NCBI GenBank assembly: GCA_016936505.1
Contig: JAFGXS010000011.1
Span: 121,765-185,764 of the forward strand
DNA: 64,000 bases
Reading direction: 5' to 3'
DNA from: Bacteroidales bacterium
Lineage (GTDB): Bacteria; Bacteroidota; Bacteroidia; Bacteroidales; F082
Positions 9,128 through 16,930 of this stretch are shown here, piece by piece (the first letter of the stretch is position 1; every line of letters begins with the position of its first letter). Under the pieces are notes generated by a model. That model did not search any database and had not been told where the DNA came from. It saw only the letters and a program-made list of their open reading frames with translations. The translations under genes were made by a program, and so were the position numbers.

Positions 9128-10096
9128 TTATTTACATTTTAAAACCTGTTTCATTTGATATTTTGCAGCAGCAACATTAGGACCACTGGTTACTTTCTGG
9201 AAGGCTGAACAAGCACTTGCTTTTTCACCTTTTCCCTGATAAGCCTGTCCTAAAGTAAAGTAAACATCAGTTTTATTAACATCGTTAGACTGTAAAGCTT
9301 TGTTTGCATTTGAGATTACAGCATCCCATTTTTTTAATTTCATATTGGCCAATGCCATGTAATAATAAACGTTTCCGTTACTACCAAACTGCAATGCCTT
9401 ATTCAGATAATCCAATGCTTCACTGGCATGCTCTCTTTGCAATTCCATAGCTCCGTTATTCAGTAAAGTAGCAAAAGCCATGTTTCTGACAGTACCATAC
9501 ATTTGACCTGCTTTTGGATCGTTACTGTTTTTTGAAAGCTCACCCACTTTATTCACCATAGCAATCATCTGATCGTCATTCTTCATTTCTTTTGCAAGAA
9601 GACTTTTTCCATAGTAAACAGTTACAGAGCTGGGATCTACCTTTGCAGCCGCATCGAGCTGAGCACTTGCACCGGCATAATCTTTGTTTTTCATCATGGT
9701 CATGCCTTTGGTATAATATACTCTGGCAATGTATGTAACTGACAATGATTGTGTTTTAGCATCATTAATCTGAGCAGCCAACTGTTTTGCTTTTTGCATT
9801 TGGTCAATAGCCTGATCAAAGTTTCTTTGTTTGTAAAAATTTATACCATTCCAGAAATAAGATACAGCAAGTTGTTTTTCGATATTGCCCTGTAACTCGA
9901 AAGCGTCGGGGCCAGCAGTTTTGGCCATATTTAAAGCCTGCTGATAGAGCTGAACAGCTTTGGCGTAATCTTTAGCTTTAAATTGTTGGTTTGCCTGATT
10001 AAACTTAGCACCAGCCATATCTACAGACTGAGCAGAAGCGTTCAAACCGAAGAACAAGAGTCCTGATAGAATGAGTAATTTCACACTTAACTTCAT
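9128..10096 (-). CDS. Exported tetratricopeptide-repeat protein
   Basis: About 322 residues from the chosen start. The ATG at 10094-10096 gives a good signal peptide (MKLSVKLLILSGLLFFGLNASAQ, shown only to place the cut after ASAQ); the longer frame from 10144 puts 16 residues in front and hides it. Several TPR-like units follow, for example FNQANQQFKAKDYAKAVQLY, FYKQRNFDQAIDQMQKA, YYTKGMTMMKNKDYAGA and YYMALANMKLKKWDAV. The C-terminus (GEKASACSAFQKV) is typical of Bacteroidota periplasmic TPR proteins. A scaffold or protein-protein role is likely; no enzyme domain is seen. Confidence 0.85.
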   Translation of the reverse strand: MKLSVKLLILSGLLFFGLNASAQSVDMAGAKFNQANQQFKAKDYAKAVQLYQQALNMAKTAGPDAFELQGNIEKQLAVSYFWNGINFYKQRNFDQAIDQMQKAKQLAAQINDAKTQSLSVTYIARVYYTKGMTMMKNKDYAGASAQLDAAAKVDPSSVTVYYGKSLLAKEMKNDDQMIAMVNKVGELSKNSNDPKAGQMYGTVRNMAFATLLNNGAMELQREHASEALDYLNKALQFGSNGNVYYYMALANMKLKKWDAVISNANKALQSNDVNKTDVYFTLGQAYQGKGEKASACSAFQKVTSGPNVAAAKYQMKQVLKCK

Positions 10097-10435
10097 ACTT
10101 TTAGCTTTTATAAATTGAATTAAACAACGAAAAATCGGGCGCAAGATAATAAAATCCGTAAATCTTAAGCTGTTAATTTTTTTTAATGCCTGAATTTTTA
10201 ATTTCTTTCTTTGTGATCTGTTTAATAAAACGTTACAAATCCCAAAGGTAAATTATTATTCTGTTTTAGTAAAAAACATAAAAAAATTAACCTCCGATTG
10301 TTTTTATTTCTACTAGTAAACAAAAAACATACCAAAATAGGTTTTTACTGGCTCAAAGAATTGTATAAGTAATTTTTCTTATTCAAAAGCAGTAGTCTTA
10401 TCCTTTCTGCTATATTTGCAGCCGATTACTGATCA
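10097..10435. other. Gene-free gap between the TPR gene and tRNA-Thr
   Basis: 339 AT-rich bases with T-rich and A-rich runs. Only the tRNA promoter element at its right end (10411-10418) could be identified; no open frame or convincing hairpin was seen. Confidence 0.6.
10411..10418 (+). promoter_or_regulatory. -7 promoter element of tRNA-Thr
   Basis: TATATTTG, exact TAnnTTTG match, 17 bases before the first base of the mature tRNA. Confidence 0.5.
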
Positions 10436-10508
10436 GCCTCCTTAGCTCAGCTGGTAGAGCAGCTCACTCGTAATGAGCAGGTCGTGGGTTCGAGTCCCAT
10501 GGGAGGCT
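10436..10508 (+). tRNA. tRNA-Thr (anticodon CGT)
   Basis: 73 bases fold as a full cloverleaf: acceptor GCCTCCT/GGGAGGC, D stem GCTC/GAGC, anticodon stem GCTCA/TGAGC with loop CTCGTAA, T stem GTGGG/CCCAT with loop TTCGAGT. The anticodon CGT reads ACG (Thr). CCA is not encoded. A short T run follows directly and may end the transcript. Confidence 0.97.
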
Positions 10509-10535
10509 CTTTTTTATTTAAGTCAAAAAAAGTAG

Positions 10536-10949
10536 TTAATCTCCTATTCTAACAAAGTTACCCGAACCTCCGTAAAACCAGGATTTTTCTTCACTTCCTT
10601 TGTTTACCACATGTCTGAAATGTATTACACGCAATAGTGTATTGTTAACTTTTACCATAGAAAAGAATTGTGTCTCTGTCCAAACACCGCCTTTGTTAAT
10701 CCACTGCAGATTAGTAATTTGACCTTTAGAGCTTGTCTTTTTGTAATCAAAAGACTTGGTTGTCCAGTCCGAATTACACTGATAGGCATAGCCATCGCTG
10801 TCAAATTTCAGGTAATACGTATTAATTTTTCCGTTTTCTTCAATACTGCCCACATATTTACCTTTAATCCCCTGTGTATCCTGCGCTGCAGCAATTAATG
10901 GCATAAATAAAGCGATTGCAATAATCAGAAGTGTAGTTTTTGCTTTCAT
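10536..10949 (-). CDS. Small secreted protein, unrecognised
   Basis: 137 residues with a signal peptide (MKAKTTLLIIAIALFMPLIA, cut near AAAQ). The mature part is beta-rich and polar: GKYVGSIEENGKINTYYLKF near the N-terminus, then two Trp-containing strands (LQWINKGGVWTETQFF; KSWFYGGSGNFVRIG). The pattern resembles lipocalin-like or beta-sandwich domains that score ligand or surface variation, but no family was recognised. It is the last of five same-strand orphan genes between tRNA-Thr and the repeat island. Confidence 0.7.
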   Translation of the reverse strand: MKAKTTLLIIAIALFMPLIAAAQDTQGIKGKYVGSIEENGKINTYYLKFDSDGYAYQCNSDWTTKSFDYKKTSSKGQITNLQWINKGGVWTETQFFSMVKVNNTLLRVIHFRHVVNKGSEEKSWFYGGSGNFVRIGD

Positions 10950-11051
10950 TGTTTTTGTTTTTGATTGATTATTAGAATTGATAAATTTTCATTGTTTGAT
11001 TCATAATACTATAAAAATAAAACATTCATTTGAAAATGAAAAATTTTTATT

Positions 11052-11564
11052 TCATCGGATTATATCCCAGGAAACAATCTTATAAAGTTGTTCTTTAGCC
11101 GTTTTTTTTGTTTTGATTAAAGAATTATAAGCGCTCTGAATCTTATAATAATAATCCCTGTTATTACCGGATTTATAATTATTGGCTATCCGTGCAGAAA
11201 AAACTTTAATTGTGCTTGAATATCGAATTAGTAACCTCAACGAGCTTTTCAAAGCATACAGTTTGGGAGCCAGTTCTGCATAACCTTTTTTATTTTTCAT
11301 TTTATCCTCATAAGCCCTGGATTGTTGATATGCTTTTGTATAAAGCCTTTCAACCTCACCGGCATTTTCTGAAAGATAACGGGCATATCTTGTCCTTGAA
11401 GAGGTTGTTATGGATGCAATTTTAGTCAGGTAAGATCTTTGTTGTTTAATATACCCCTTATCATCCACCTTTTTCATGTAGGTATTAATGTCGCCATAAC
11501 TCTGAGCCACGATACCAGACATGAACAGGCAGGTAAGCACGAACAAAAGAAATATCTTTTTCAT
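11052..11564 (-). CDS. Small secreted helical protein, unrecognised
   Basis: About 170 residues from the ATG at 11562-11564, chosen because it places a signal peptide (MKKIFLLFVLTCLFMSGIVA then QSYGD) at the N-terminus; the open frame runs 21 codons further upstream without a better start. The mature part is strongly basic and helical, rich in Y, K, R and S (VERLYTKAYQQSRAYEDKMK; ARIANNYKSGNNRDYYYKIQ). No family was recognised. Confidence 0.68.
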   Translation of the reverse strand: MKKIFLLFVLTCLFMSGIVAQSYGDINTYMKKVDDKGYIKQQRSYLTKIASITTSSRTRYARYLSENAGEVERLYTKAYQQSRAYEDKMKNKKGYAELAPKLYALKSSLRLLIRYSSTIKVFSARIANNYKSGNNRDYYYKIQSAYNSLIKTKKTAKEQLYKIVSWDIIR

Positions 11565-11691
11565 AACATTTCTGATAAAATGATTATTATAATGAATTTT
11601 TAGACCTTTTCCCGCATAAAAATACAATAATTTGAAAACACCTGTAATTTTATGTTAAACCATATTTTAATTATGCATTGACCCCTAAGAA

Positions 11692-12000
11692 TTATTTTGA
11701 AGTAGTTGTTTTCTCAAGCCTTTTTATATTATTCTTCAACTGTTGCATCTTATTATTCATTTCCCGCTTCCGGGCATTAAAAACCGAATCATTTTTTCTT
11801 TGTTGATTTATTTTATAAAGGCTATCCTGATATTTTTTGTTTTGTTCAGCAGCTTTTCTGGCGAACTCCATTTGCTTATTAAACTCTAAATCCCGTTTCT
11901 GCTGACGATAATATCTGCGGGCTAGAAGTGCACCGGTAATAACAATTACCAGCAAAATTTTCCATAAAATGTTTAATCCGTTTTTTGTCTTCTTATTCAT
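11692..12000 (-). CDS. Small membrane-anchored coiled-coil protein, unrecognised
   Basis: 102 residues. A short basic N-terminus precedes one transmembrane helix (LWKILLVIVITGALLA, about residues 11-26), followed by a long charged helix (residues 30-100) with Q, K, R and E in coiled-coil spacing (EFNKQMEFARKAAEQNKKYQ; MQQLKNNIKRLEKTTTSK). The topology is that of a one-pass anchor with a helical tail. No family was recognised; it sits 24 bases after the upstream lipoprotein gene and may be co-transcribed. Confidence 0.65.
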   Translation of the reverse strand: MNKKTKNGLNILWKILLVIVITGALLARRYYRQQKRDLEFNKQMEFARKAAEQNKKYQDSLYKINQQRKNDSVFNARKREMNNKMQQLKNNIKRLEKTTTSK

Positions 12001-12024
12001 CTGTTTTTACTTATCACCATCCTT

Positions 12025-12954
12025 TTATTCACTATAATATTCTATTTCACGCTGAATAAAATATTTCGGTTTGTCATCTACAAAAACAACTGCACTTATC
12101 CAATTGCCCTGATGATCAAATTTATATTTAAACGTTACTTTTTCATCAAGATCACCATTAGAATCAAAATCTTTTATTTCTGTTTGATTTCCTTTATTGC
12201 CATATTTATAGGTTTTACTGTAAAGCAATTTACCATCTGATTTATAGTTGTAAGATTCTACCAGATTCTCTTTATCATCATACTTGTTAATAAGTTTAAA
12301 CCTCAGAGAACCATCAGGTTCATAGGTGCTTTTATCAACCTCTCTTCCTTCATTCTTATATTTATATATCACTCGCGAACTCAGGCTTCCATCAGCTTTA
12401 TAATTACTTTTTTGAACAGGCTTGCCTTCACTGTTATAAATAAAAGTACTCTTGTTGGTTAGTTCACCATTAGTACTATAATCTGTTATTTCTGTATTTT
12501 CGTTCTTTTCATTGTATTTAAACCTCCGAACTGCAGGCGATTTATATTGAGGGAAATAATTACTTGTTTTGATGTGATACCCTTTATCATTATATTCCCT
12601 GACAAATGTCATTATCAAACTACCGTCTGATTTATAATATGCAAAATCAGTCTGATTACCCTGCATATCAAAATGTTCAGAATAAAAAGCAAAATCGGAA
12701 ATGGCGGAAGAATAGGAGAACTTAACTCTTTTCCCCTTGGTAAGCTCACCAAACTTTTCAACTGGTTCATAGGTGGTCAACCTTAAAAATTTGACTTTAC
12801 CTTTCAGGTTGCCTGAAGTAAGGTCATTTTCTTTTTTAGCCTGATTACATCCCGAGATAGAAAAGCCGAGTACAACAACAGCTAAAAATATCAAAAAACG
12901 AAATGCATAATTTTTTTTTGTGATTTGATGTGTTGGTATCTTAATTTCTCTCAT
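12025..12954 (-). CDS. Lipoprotein with six 26-residue repeats
   Basis: About 309 residues. A lipobox (LGFSISGC) ends a hydrophobic segment, so the mature protein should be lipid-anchored. From about residue 80 the chain is built of repeats of roughly 26 residues with the pattern YxxDGxL(x6)KYxxxGxxxExxx: YKSDGSL, YSTNGEL, YKADGSL, YEPDGSL, YKSDGKL and FDSNGDL begin successive units. These resemble RHS/YD-like or YwqK-type (MORN-like) beta-repeats. The start is uncertain: ATG at 12954 is used, but ATG at 12978 would add eight residues. Function unknown. Confidence 0.72.
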   Translation of the reverse strand: MREIKIPTHQITKKNYAFRFLIFLAVVVLGFSISGCNQAKKENDLTSGNLKGKVKFLRLTTYEPVEKFGELTKGKRVKFSYSSAISDFAFYSEHFDMQGNQTDFAYYKSDGSLIMTFVREYNDKGYHIKTSNYFPQYKSPAVRRFKYNEKNENTEITDYSTNGELTNKSTFIYNSEGKPVQKSNYKADGSLSSRVIYKYKNEGREVDKSTYEPDGSLRFKLINKYDDKENLVESYNYKSDGKLLYSKTYKYGNKGNQTEIKDFDSNGDLDEKVTFKYKFDHQGNWISAVVFVDDKPKYFIQREIEYYSE

Positions 12955-12988
12955 ATGGTTAACTCTTTTATTGAACATTTGATTCAGT

Positions 12989-13474
12989 TTAATCCGAATA
13001 AGGATGTTTTATAAAATATTTAAATGCTTTCAGCGCTCTTTGTCTGGCGTTATCGTTATAAATTGTAATATAATAATCGTTACTATGGTAATAAAATTTC
13101 GACCAGTATCCCCTTTCCTTTGATCTTATTTTCCATTTACGGTTATTCTTAAATACCAAATATATTTTCGACCCTCGTTCATACACATAAGAAATGTCTT
13201 TAAACATCACATATTGTTCATAGGTAACATTATAATAGGTCCTTCCATTAGCACGGACTCTGTCTTTAATATATTTATTCTTAAAAAAGAGTGCATCATT
13301 ATAATCCGTGGCCTTACGAATTGTAAAAGAAAGAGGTCTTGTACCTTGTCCTCCAAAATGTGAATACAAATTCTCCAGATCATTAGAATATTTGTAGAAA
13401 TCATTCTGGGCTTTAAGCGAGTAAACCGTAGTTAAAAATAAAAATGTTAAGATAAACCTGATTAATATTTTCAT
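12989..13474 (-). CDS. Small secreted protein, unrecognised
   Basis: 161 residues with a signal peptide (MKILIRFILTFLFLTTVYSL, cut near KAQ). The mature part is basic and rich in Tyr, Phe and Asn (YEQYVMFKDISYVYERGSKI; WKIRSKERGYWSKFYYHSND). No family was recognised. It is the first gene of the five-gene orphan run; the 955-base gap upstream must hold its promoter, but no TAnnTTTG match was picked out. Confidence 0.68.
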   Translation of the reverse strand: MKILIRFILTFLFLTTVYSLKAQNDFYKYSNDLENLYSHFGGQGTRPLSFTIRKATDYNDALFFKNKYIKDRVRANGRTYYNVTYEQYVMFKDISYVYERGSKIYLVFKNNRKWKIRSKERGYWSKFYYHSNDYYITIYNDNARQRALKAFKYFIKHPYSD

Positions 13475-13610
13475 TATTAAAAATTTATGTGAATCACTCT
13501 TACTTATATATGCTTTACTTTTTCAGAAAAAAGATCAAACAAAAAATTTCTTTCAAAAGCTCATTTTATAGTTATTACTACAAATAAACAATAACCTTAT
13601 TAAATAAACA

Positions 13611-13649
13611 TAGTGGTTTTCAGCCATTTTATAAATTAGTGGTTTTCAG
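13611..13649. repeat. Pair of 13-bp direct repeats
   Basis: TAGTGGTTTTCAG occurs at 13611-13623 and again at 13637-13649, a 26-base offset. Too short to assign a function. Confidence 0.5.
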
Positions 13650-13880
13650 GGATACGATGGAATGAATAATGATGAAGGATTATTGATGAATAAAGTGCCT
13701 GAAGTTTTATGGAGTTTATAAAGTGAACTAAAGTTGGGTAAAGGCATGAAGACAAAGTGTGAAGAGGACAGTCAGAAAATATTTTAATGTGATGCTAATC
13801 TTTCAGGCTCTTCAACAGGCTAACATAAAATAACCGGGTCGCATATTTCTCCCACATAACTCTCCCATTCCTCCGGCTCA

Positions 13881-13947
13881 TGTCCGACAAAACCCCCACC
13901 TCCGTCGGACCTTTGTCGGAGCCTTGTCGGACCCATGTCGGAGCAGG
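13881..13947. repeat. GC-rich island with four 11-bp tandem repeats
   Basis: GTCGGA recurs at 13904, 13915, 13926 and 13937, exactly 11 bases apart, within units of the form GTCGGAscyww (GTCGGACCTTT, GTCGGAGCCTT, GTCGGACCCAT, GTCGGAGCAGG). One inverted copy (TCCGAC) lies at 13883-13888. The island is far richer in G and C than its surroundings, which suggests a mobile or dispersed short element rather than local drift. Confidence 0.65.
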
Positions 13948-14263
13948 GTACTTTATCTAACTCATTATCAATAATATAATCGACATTAAACGGATATATA
14001 ATTTATAATCAGGTGTTTATAATGTTTTATATGTATTGGTTTTCTTTATAATAATAAAATCCAGAAACATTGTTTTTTATGAATGCACTAATGATTATAA
14101 AATGTAAAAATTGAATACCTTGATCGGTTTCAGAAAGTTTATAAAAGAGTTTTCTGGTAAATTTTTCAGGGTTCACTTTCAGTTCACATCAAAGTTTCAC
14201 AGTTTTAAACCCATGATTTTCAATAATAAATAAAAAATACTGAAAAGCGTTCCATAAATAGTT

Positions 14264-14271
14264 TATCTTTG
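14264..14271 (+). promoter_or_regulatory. -7 promoter element of the RRM/cold-shock genes
   Basis: TATCTTTG, exact TAnnTTTG match. The predicted transcript would start near 14277, leaving a leader of about 150 bases before the RRM gene, unusually long for this window and consistent with leader-based control of a cold-shock operon. Confidence 0.55.
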
Positions 14272-14429
14272 CAAAAAATTTAAGATTTGATCATTCGCGT
14301 TTTTATTTAAAGTCCTCCCCCTTTTTCATTCTACTGCCCATTTTCAATCCTGATTTTTTATTTACCGGTACTCTCTTACTTATAGTTATTTAACTGACTA
14401 CCGGAAACAAACATTTTTAATTTAAGACT

Positions 14430-14684
14430 ATGAATATTTACGTAGGAAACCTTGATTACAAGGTAAATGAAGATGACCTCAAAAACATCTTCGATGATTA
14501 TGGAAAGGTTAGCGATGCTGTTATTATTTCAGATAAGTTCACCTCAAGAAGCAAAGGGTTTGGGTTTGTAACCATGGAAAACCAAACAGAAGGTCAAAAA
14601 GCTATTGAAGAACTAAACGGTGCCAGCTATGAGAACCGGACTATGGTTGTCAATGAAGCACGTCCTAAAAAAAACAATTACTAA
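14430..14684 (+). CDS. RNA-binding protein with one RRM domain
   Basis: 84 residues that form a single RNA recognition motif. RNP2 is IYVGNL at residues 3-8 and RNP1 is KGFGFVTM near residue 44; the C-terminal tail VNEARPKKNN is basic. Small RRM proteins of this type are common in Bacteroidota and Cyanobacteria and bind single-stranded RNA, often under cold or growth-phase control. It lies 18 bases before a cold-shock protein gene on the same strand, behind one promoter, so joint expression is likely. Confidence 0.94.
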   Translation: MNIYVGNLDYKVNEDDLKNIFDDYGKVSDAVIISDKFTSRSKGFGFVTMENQTEGQKAIEELNGASYENRTMVVNEARPKKNNY

Positions 14685-14702
14685 TATTTTAATAATAAAA
14701 CT

Positions 14703-14903
14703 ATGGCCAAAGGAAAAGTAAAATGGTATAACGAAACTAAAGGTTTCGGATTCATTCAAATGGAAAACGGTGAAGATATTTTTGTTCACCGTTCAGGATT
14801 AAACAGCCCTTATTCAGAATTACAACCTGATGAACAGGTAGTTTTTGAAACCAAACAAGGCGATAACGGACTGTTTGCTGTCAATGTAAAACTTGCACAG
14901 TAA
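14703..14903 (+). CDS. Cold-shock protein (CspA family)
   Basis: 66-residue OB-fold RNA chaperone. The family motifs are intact: GKVKWYNETKGFGFIQ (RNP1, residues 3-18) and DIFVHRSGL (RNP2, near residue 26). It fits full-length CspA proteins with no extensions. Second gene of the RRM-csp-CSD run; the 150-base leader ahead of the run is the likely site of temperature control. Confidence 0.97.
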   Translation: MAKGKVKWYNETKGFGFIQMENGEDIFVHRSGLNSPYSELQPDEQVVFETKQGDNGLFAVNVKLAQ

Positions 14904-14991
14904 ATACCCGTTTTTCAAATCAACAGGGAGGGGTTGATTTGTACTCTTAAGGTATTATCAAGCAATTATTCACAAAAAATTTACATTATTT

Positions 14992-15447
14992 ATGGGAAGA
15001 TCACAGGAAACATTTAATAAGAAAGAAGTCAGAAACAAACAGGAAAAAAAGAGAAAAGAAAAAGAAAAGAAGCGATTAGCCAAAAAAGAGGAAGGCACAA
15101 AAAACAGTCTTGATGACATGATTGCCTATGTAGACGAAAATGGAATGATCTCTTCAACACCTCCCGATCCGTCTAAAAAAACTGAAGTTGATTTAGAAGG
15201 TATTGAATACGGAATTCCAAAAAGAGAAAAGGAAGACAACGATCCCAATAGAAAAGGAACCGTAACTTTTTTTAATGATTCAAAAGGTTTTGGATTTATC
15301 AAAGATCAACAAACCAAAGAAAGTGTCTTCTTTCACATTAATAACTTTCTGAGTGATGCAACCATAAAAGAAGGAAATCTTGTTTCATATATAATAGAAC
15401 AAGGTCCTAAAGGTCCAACAGCAGTAAATGTTACTTTGGAGAAGTAA
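14992..15447 (+). CDS. Cold-shock-domain protein with a charged N-terminal extension
   Basis: 151 residues. The first 40 are almost only K, E, R and Q (NKKEVRNKQEKKRKEKEKKR), a likely helix or disordered nucleic-acid-binding arm. An acidic linker follows (about residues 40-85), then a cold-shock domain (GTVTFFNDSKGFGFIKDQ near residue 88, SVFFHINNF near residue 107). This layout is known from Bacteroidota CSD proteins. Third in the RNA-chaperone cluster and followed by the terminator at 15465-15497. Confidence 0.9.
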   Translation: MGRSQETFNKKEVRNKQEKKRKEKEKKRLAKKEEGTKNSLDDMIAYVDENGMISSTPPDPSKKTEVDLEGIEYGIPKREKEDNDPNRKGTVTFFNDSKGFGFIKDQQTKESVFFHINNFLSDATIKEGNLVSYIIEQGPKGPTAVNVTLEK

Positions 15448-15464
15448 AAAATATGTGTAGTACC

Positions 15465-15497
15465 AAAAAAGGCCACGGAAATCCGTGGCCTTTTTTT
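15465..15497 (+). terminator. Terminator after the cold-shock cluster
   Basis: Stem GGCCACGG/CCGTGGCC with loop AAAT, flanked by an A run and a run of seven T. Can act for both the plus-strand cluster and the minus-strand transporter gene ending at 15513. Confidence 0.88.
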
Positions 15498-15512
15498 ATT
15501 GTAAATCATTGA

Positions 15513-16850
15513 TCAAACTACTTTTTGTAACACTTTCTTTTTATCCAGATAGTTGGTTACCTTGGAAAAGATAACCAGAGATATGGCAGCAACCAGGCCA
15601 ATTGCTGCATACACGTACCAAATGTAGTGGGCATGGTCGTAAGCCGTTAGTTTTTCTGCCTGAGTTAGAGTATCGGGATTGGGACAATATTTATCCAATA
15701 AATAACCCGAACTAATGAAGCCCAACAAACTAGCCAGAAACGAATGTAAATGACTGAAACCAAGATACATTCCCTCTTCACCTTTTGGAGACTGTAATGA
15801 AAAATATTCCAGATAACGTGGAGAAATAAATGTTTCGGCTATCGCCTGAAAAACAATTCCCACAATCATCATTACAGCAATGGGATGCAGGCTAAAAAAA
15901 CCAAAAGAAACATTTTCGCCTGTCTGTCCGGCTAGCCAGGGGCCTAATGACATGGCAAAAGCCGACACAGGCATGATAAACATTCCGACAGTCATGGATG
16001 TTATCGCCTTTTTTCGACGCATCAATTCCGTAACAAACATCACTGTTAAAACAACAATAAAAGGGTTCACATTAGCATACCATTCGGGAGCTGCATGAGC
16101 ACCCACTGTACGAATGATGTATTTTGGCATGGATGCATACAACTGATGCTGTATCATCCAGAATCCGGTAACCAGAATAATGAGCACAACCAAACGTCCT
16201 CTTTTTAATAAGGCCAATAAGGCATGCCAGATTTCACCAATGCTTTTACCAGCTCCTTTCTCGTGATTAGAACGATAAAAAAGAATCGACACAATCAAAG
16301 CCACAAAGGCCAAACCAGCAGCATAATAGTTGATATACAAAGTCCCAAGATTAATTCTTACGGGATAGGCTATGGTTTTACCTGCAAAGGCTCCTACATT
16401 TACCAAAGCATAAAAAACAGAATAACCCCTTGCCCGGTTTGTGGCATCTGTTTCGCGGGCCACTGTACCTGTAATAATGGATTTAATAAAAGAACCGCCC
16501 AGCATTACAATCAAAAGTGCTGCAATAACCGTGGGTTTATAGGGAAACAAGCCCAACGTAAAATATCCCACCGACAGTAGAGAAAAAGCCAAAATTACTG
16601 AGGCCCTGAAACCGATTTTATCAGCATAAGCACCGGAAAAAGTGGGCAAAAAGTATAACCCGGCTGAAAATATACCGGCAACATACCCGGCTTCAATATC
16701 CGAAAAGCCAACAACATCGCTCAAATAAAGTGTAATGGCAATAAAAACAGCATAATATGCACCACGTTCCAACAATTCCACCATATTGGCTGTCCAAAAT
16801 GCCTTTGAGAATTTCCAGCTCCCTTTTGTAACTTCTTTTTCCTGTGTCAT
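15513..16850 (-). CDS. POT/PTR2-like major facilitator transporter
   Basis: Integral membrane protein of 445 residues with about twelve hydrophobic segments. Near residue 24 it has ELLERGAYYAVFIAITLYL, which matches the ExxER(F/A)xYY motif of proton-coupled oligopeptide transporters. Motif A of MFS proteins is seen as GAYADKIGFRASV near residue 73. Substrate cannot be fixed from sequence; di/tripeptides are the default for the family, but the motif is not a perfect PTR2 match. Own promoter element at 16881-16888. Confidence 0.85.
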   Translation of the reverse strand: MTQEKEVTKGSWKFSKAFWTANMVELLERGAYYAVFIAITLYLSDVVGFSDIEAGYVAGIFSAGLYFLPTFSGAYADKIGFRASVILAFSLLSVGYFTLGLFPYKPTVIAALLIVMLGGSFIKSIITGTVARETDATNRARGYSVFYALVNVGAFAGKTIAYPVRINLGTLYINYYAAGLAFVALIVSILFYRSNHEKGAGKSIGEIWHALLALLKRGRLVVLIILVTGFWMIQHQLYASMPKYIIRTVGAHAAPEWYANVNPFIVVLTVMFVTELMRRKKAITSMTVGMFIMPVSAFAMSLGPWLAGQTGENVSFGFFSLHPIAVMMIVGIVFQAIAETFISPRYLEYFSLQSPKGEEGMYLGFSHLHSFLASLLGFISSGYLLDKYCPNPDTLTQAEKLTAYDHAHYIWYVYAAIGLVAAISLVIFSKVTNYLDKKKVLQKVV

Positions 16851-16880
16851 CTATCTTTTTTATTTGAATAAATACGGGTT

Positions 16881-16888
16881 CAAAAATA
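16881..16888 (-). promoter_or_regulatory. -7 promoter element of the POT-like transporter
   Basis: TATTTTTG on the minus strand, TAnnTTTG type, 31 bases before the ATG. Confidence 0.45.
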
Positions 16889-16930
16889 TAACTTTCTGTT
16901 TTGAATCGATTATAAATTAGCCTTTGGTAC

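Larger units (their letters stand above)
13475..14429. other. 955-base gap without a convincing gene
   Basis: Mostly very AT-rich. It holds a 13-bp direct repeat (13611-13623 and 13637-13649), a GC-rich island with an 11-bp tandem repeat (13881-13947, listed separately) and the promoter and leader of the RRM/cold-shock operon (14264 onward). A minus-strand frame of 53 codons without stop crosses the island (13798-13956) but has no good start and is not called as a gene. Confidence 0.7.

Noticed and set aside
10097..10144. 16-codon N-terminal extension of the TPR gene
   Set aside because: Would bury the signal peptide that begins at the ATG at 10096.
10436..13474. Genomic island integrated at tRNA-Thr
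   Set aside because: No integrase, no attachment-site repeat of the tRNA end and no clear composition shift in the five genes; listed only as an orphan cluster.
13904..13947. Possible CRISPR-like repeat array
   Set aside because: Units are only 11 bases with no spacers, and no cas gene is near.
13798..13956. Minus-strand 53-codon frame through the repeat island
   Set aside because: No convincing start, codons dominated by the tandem repeat, whose 11-base period shifts frame at each copy. Kept only as a finding.
14300..14330. CCTCC-rich tract in the cold-shock leader as an anti-SD mimic
   Set aside because: Only a short match to the 3' end of 16S rRNA, and SD use is weak in this phylum; not enough to claim a regulatory element.
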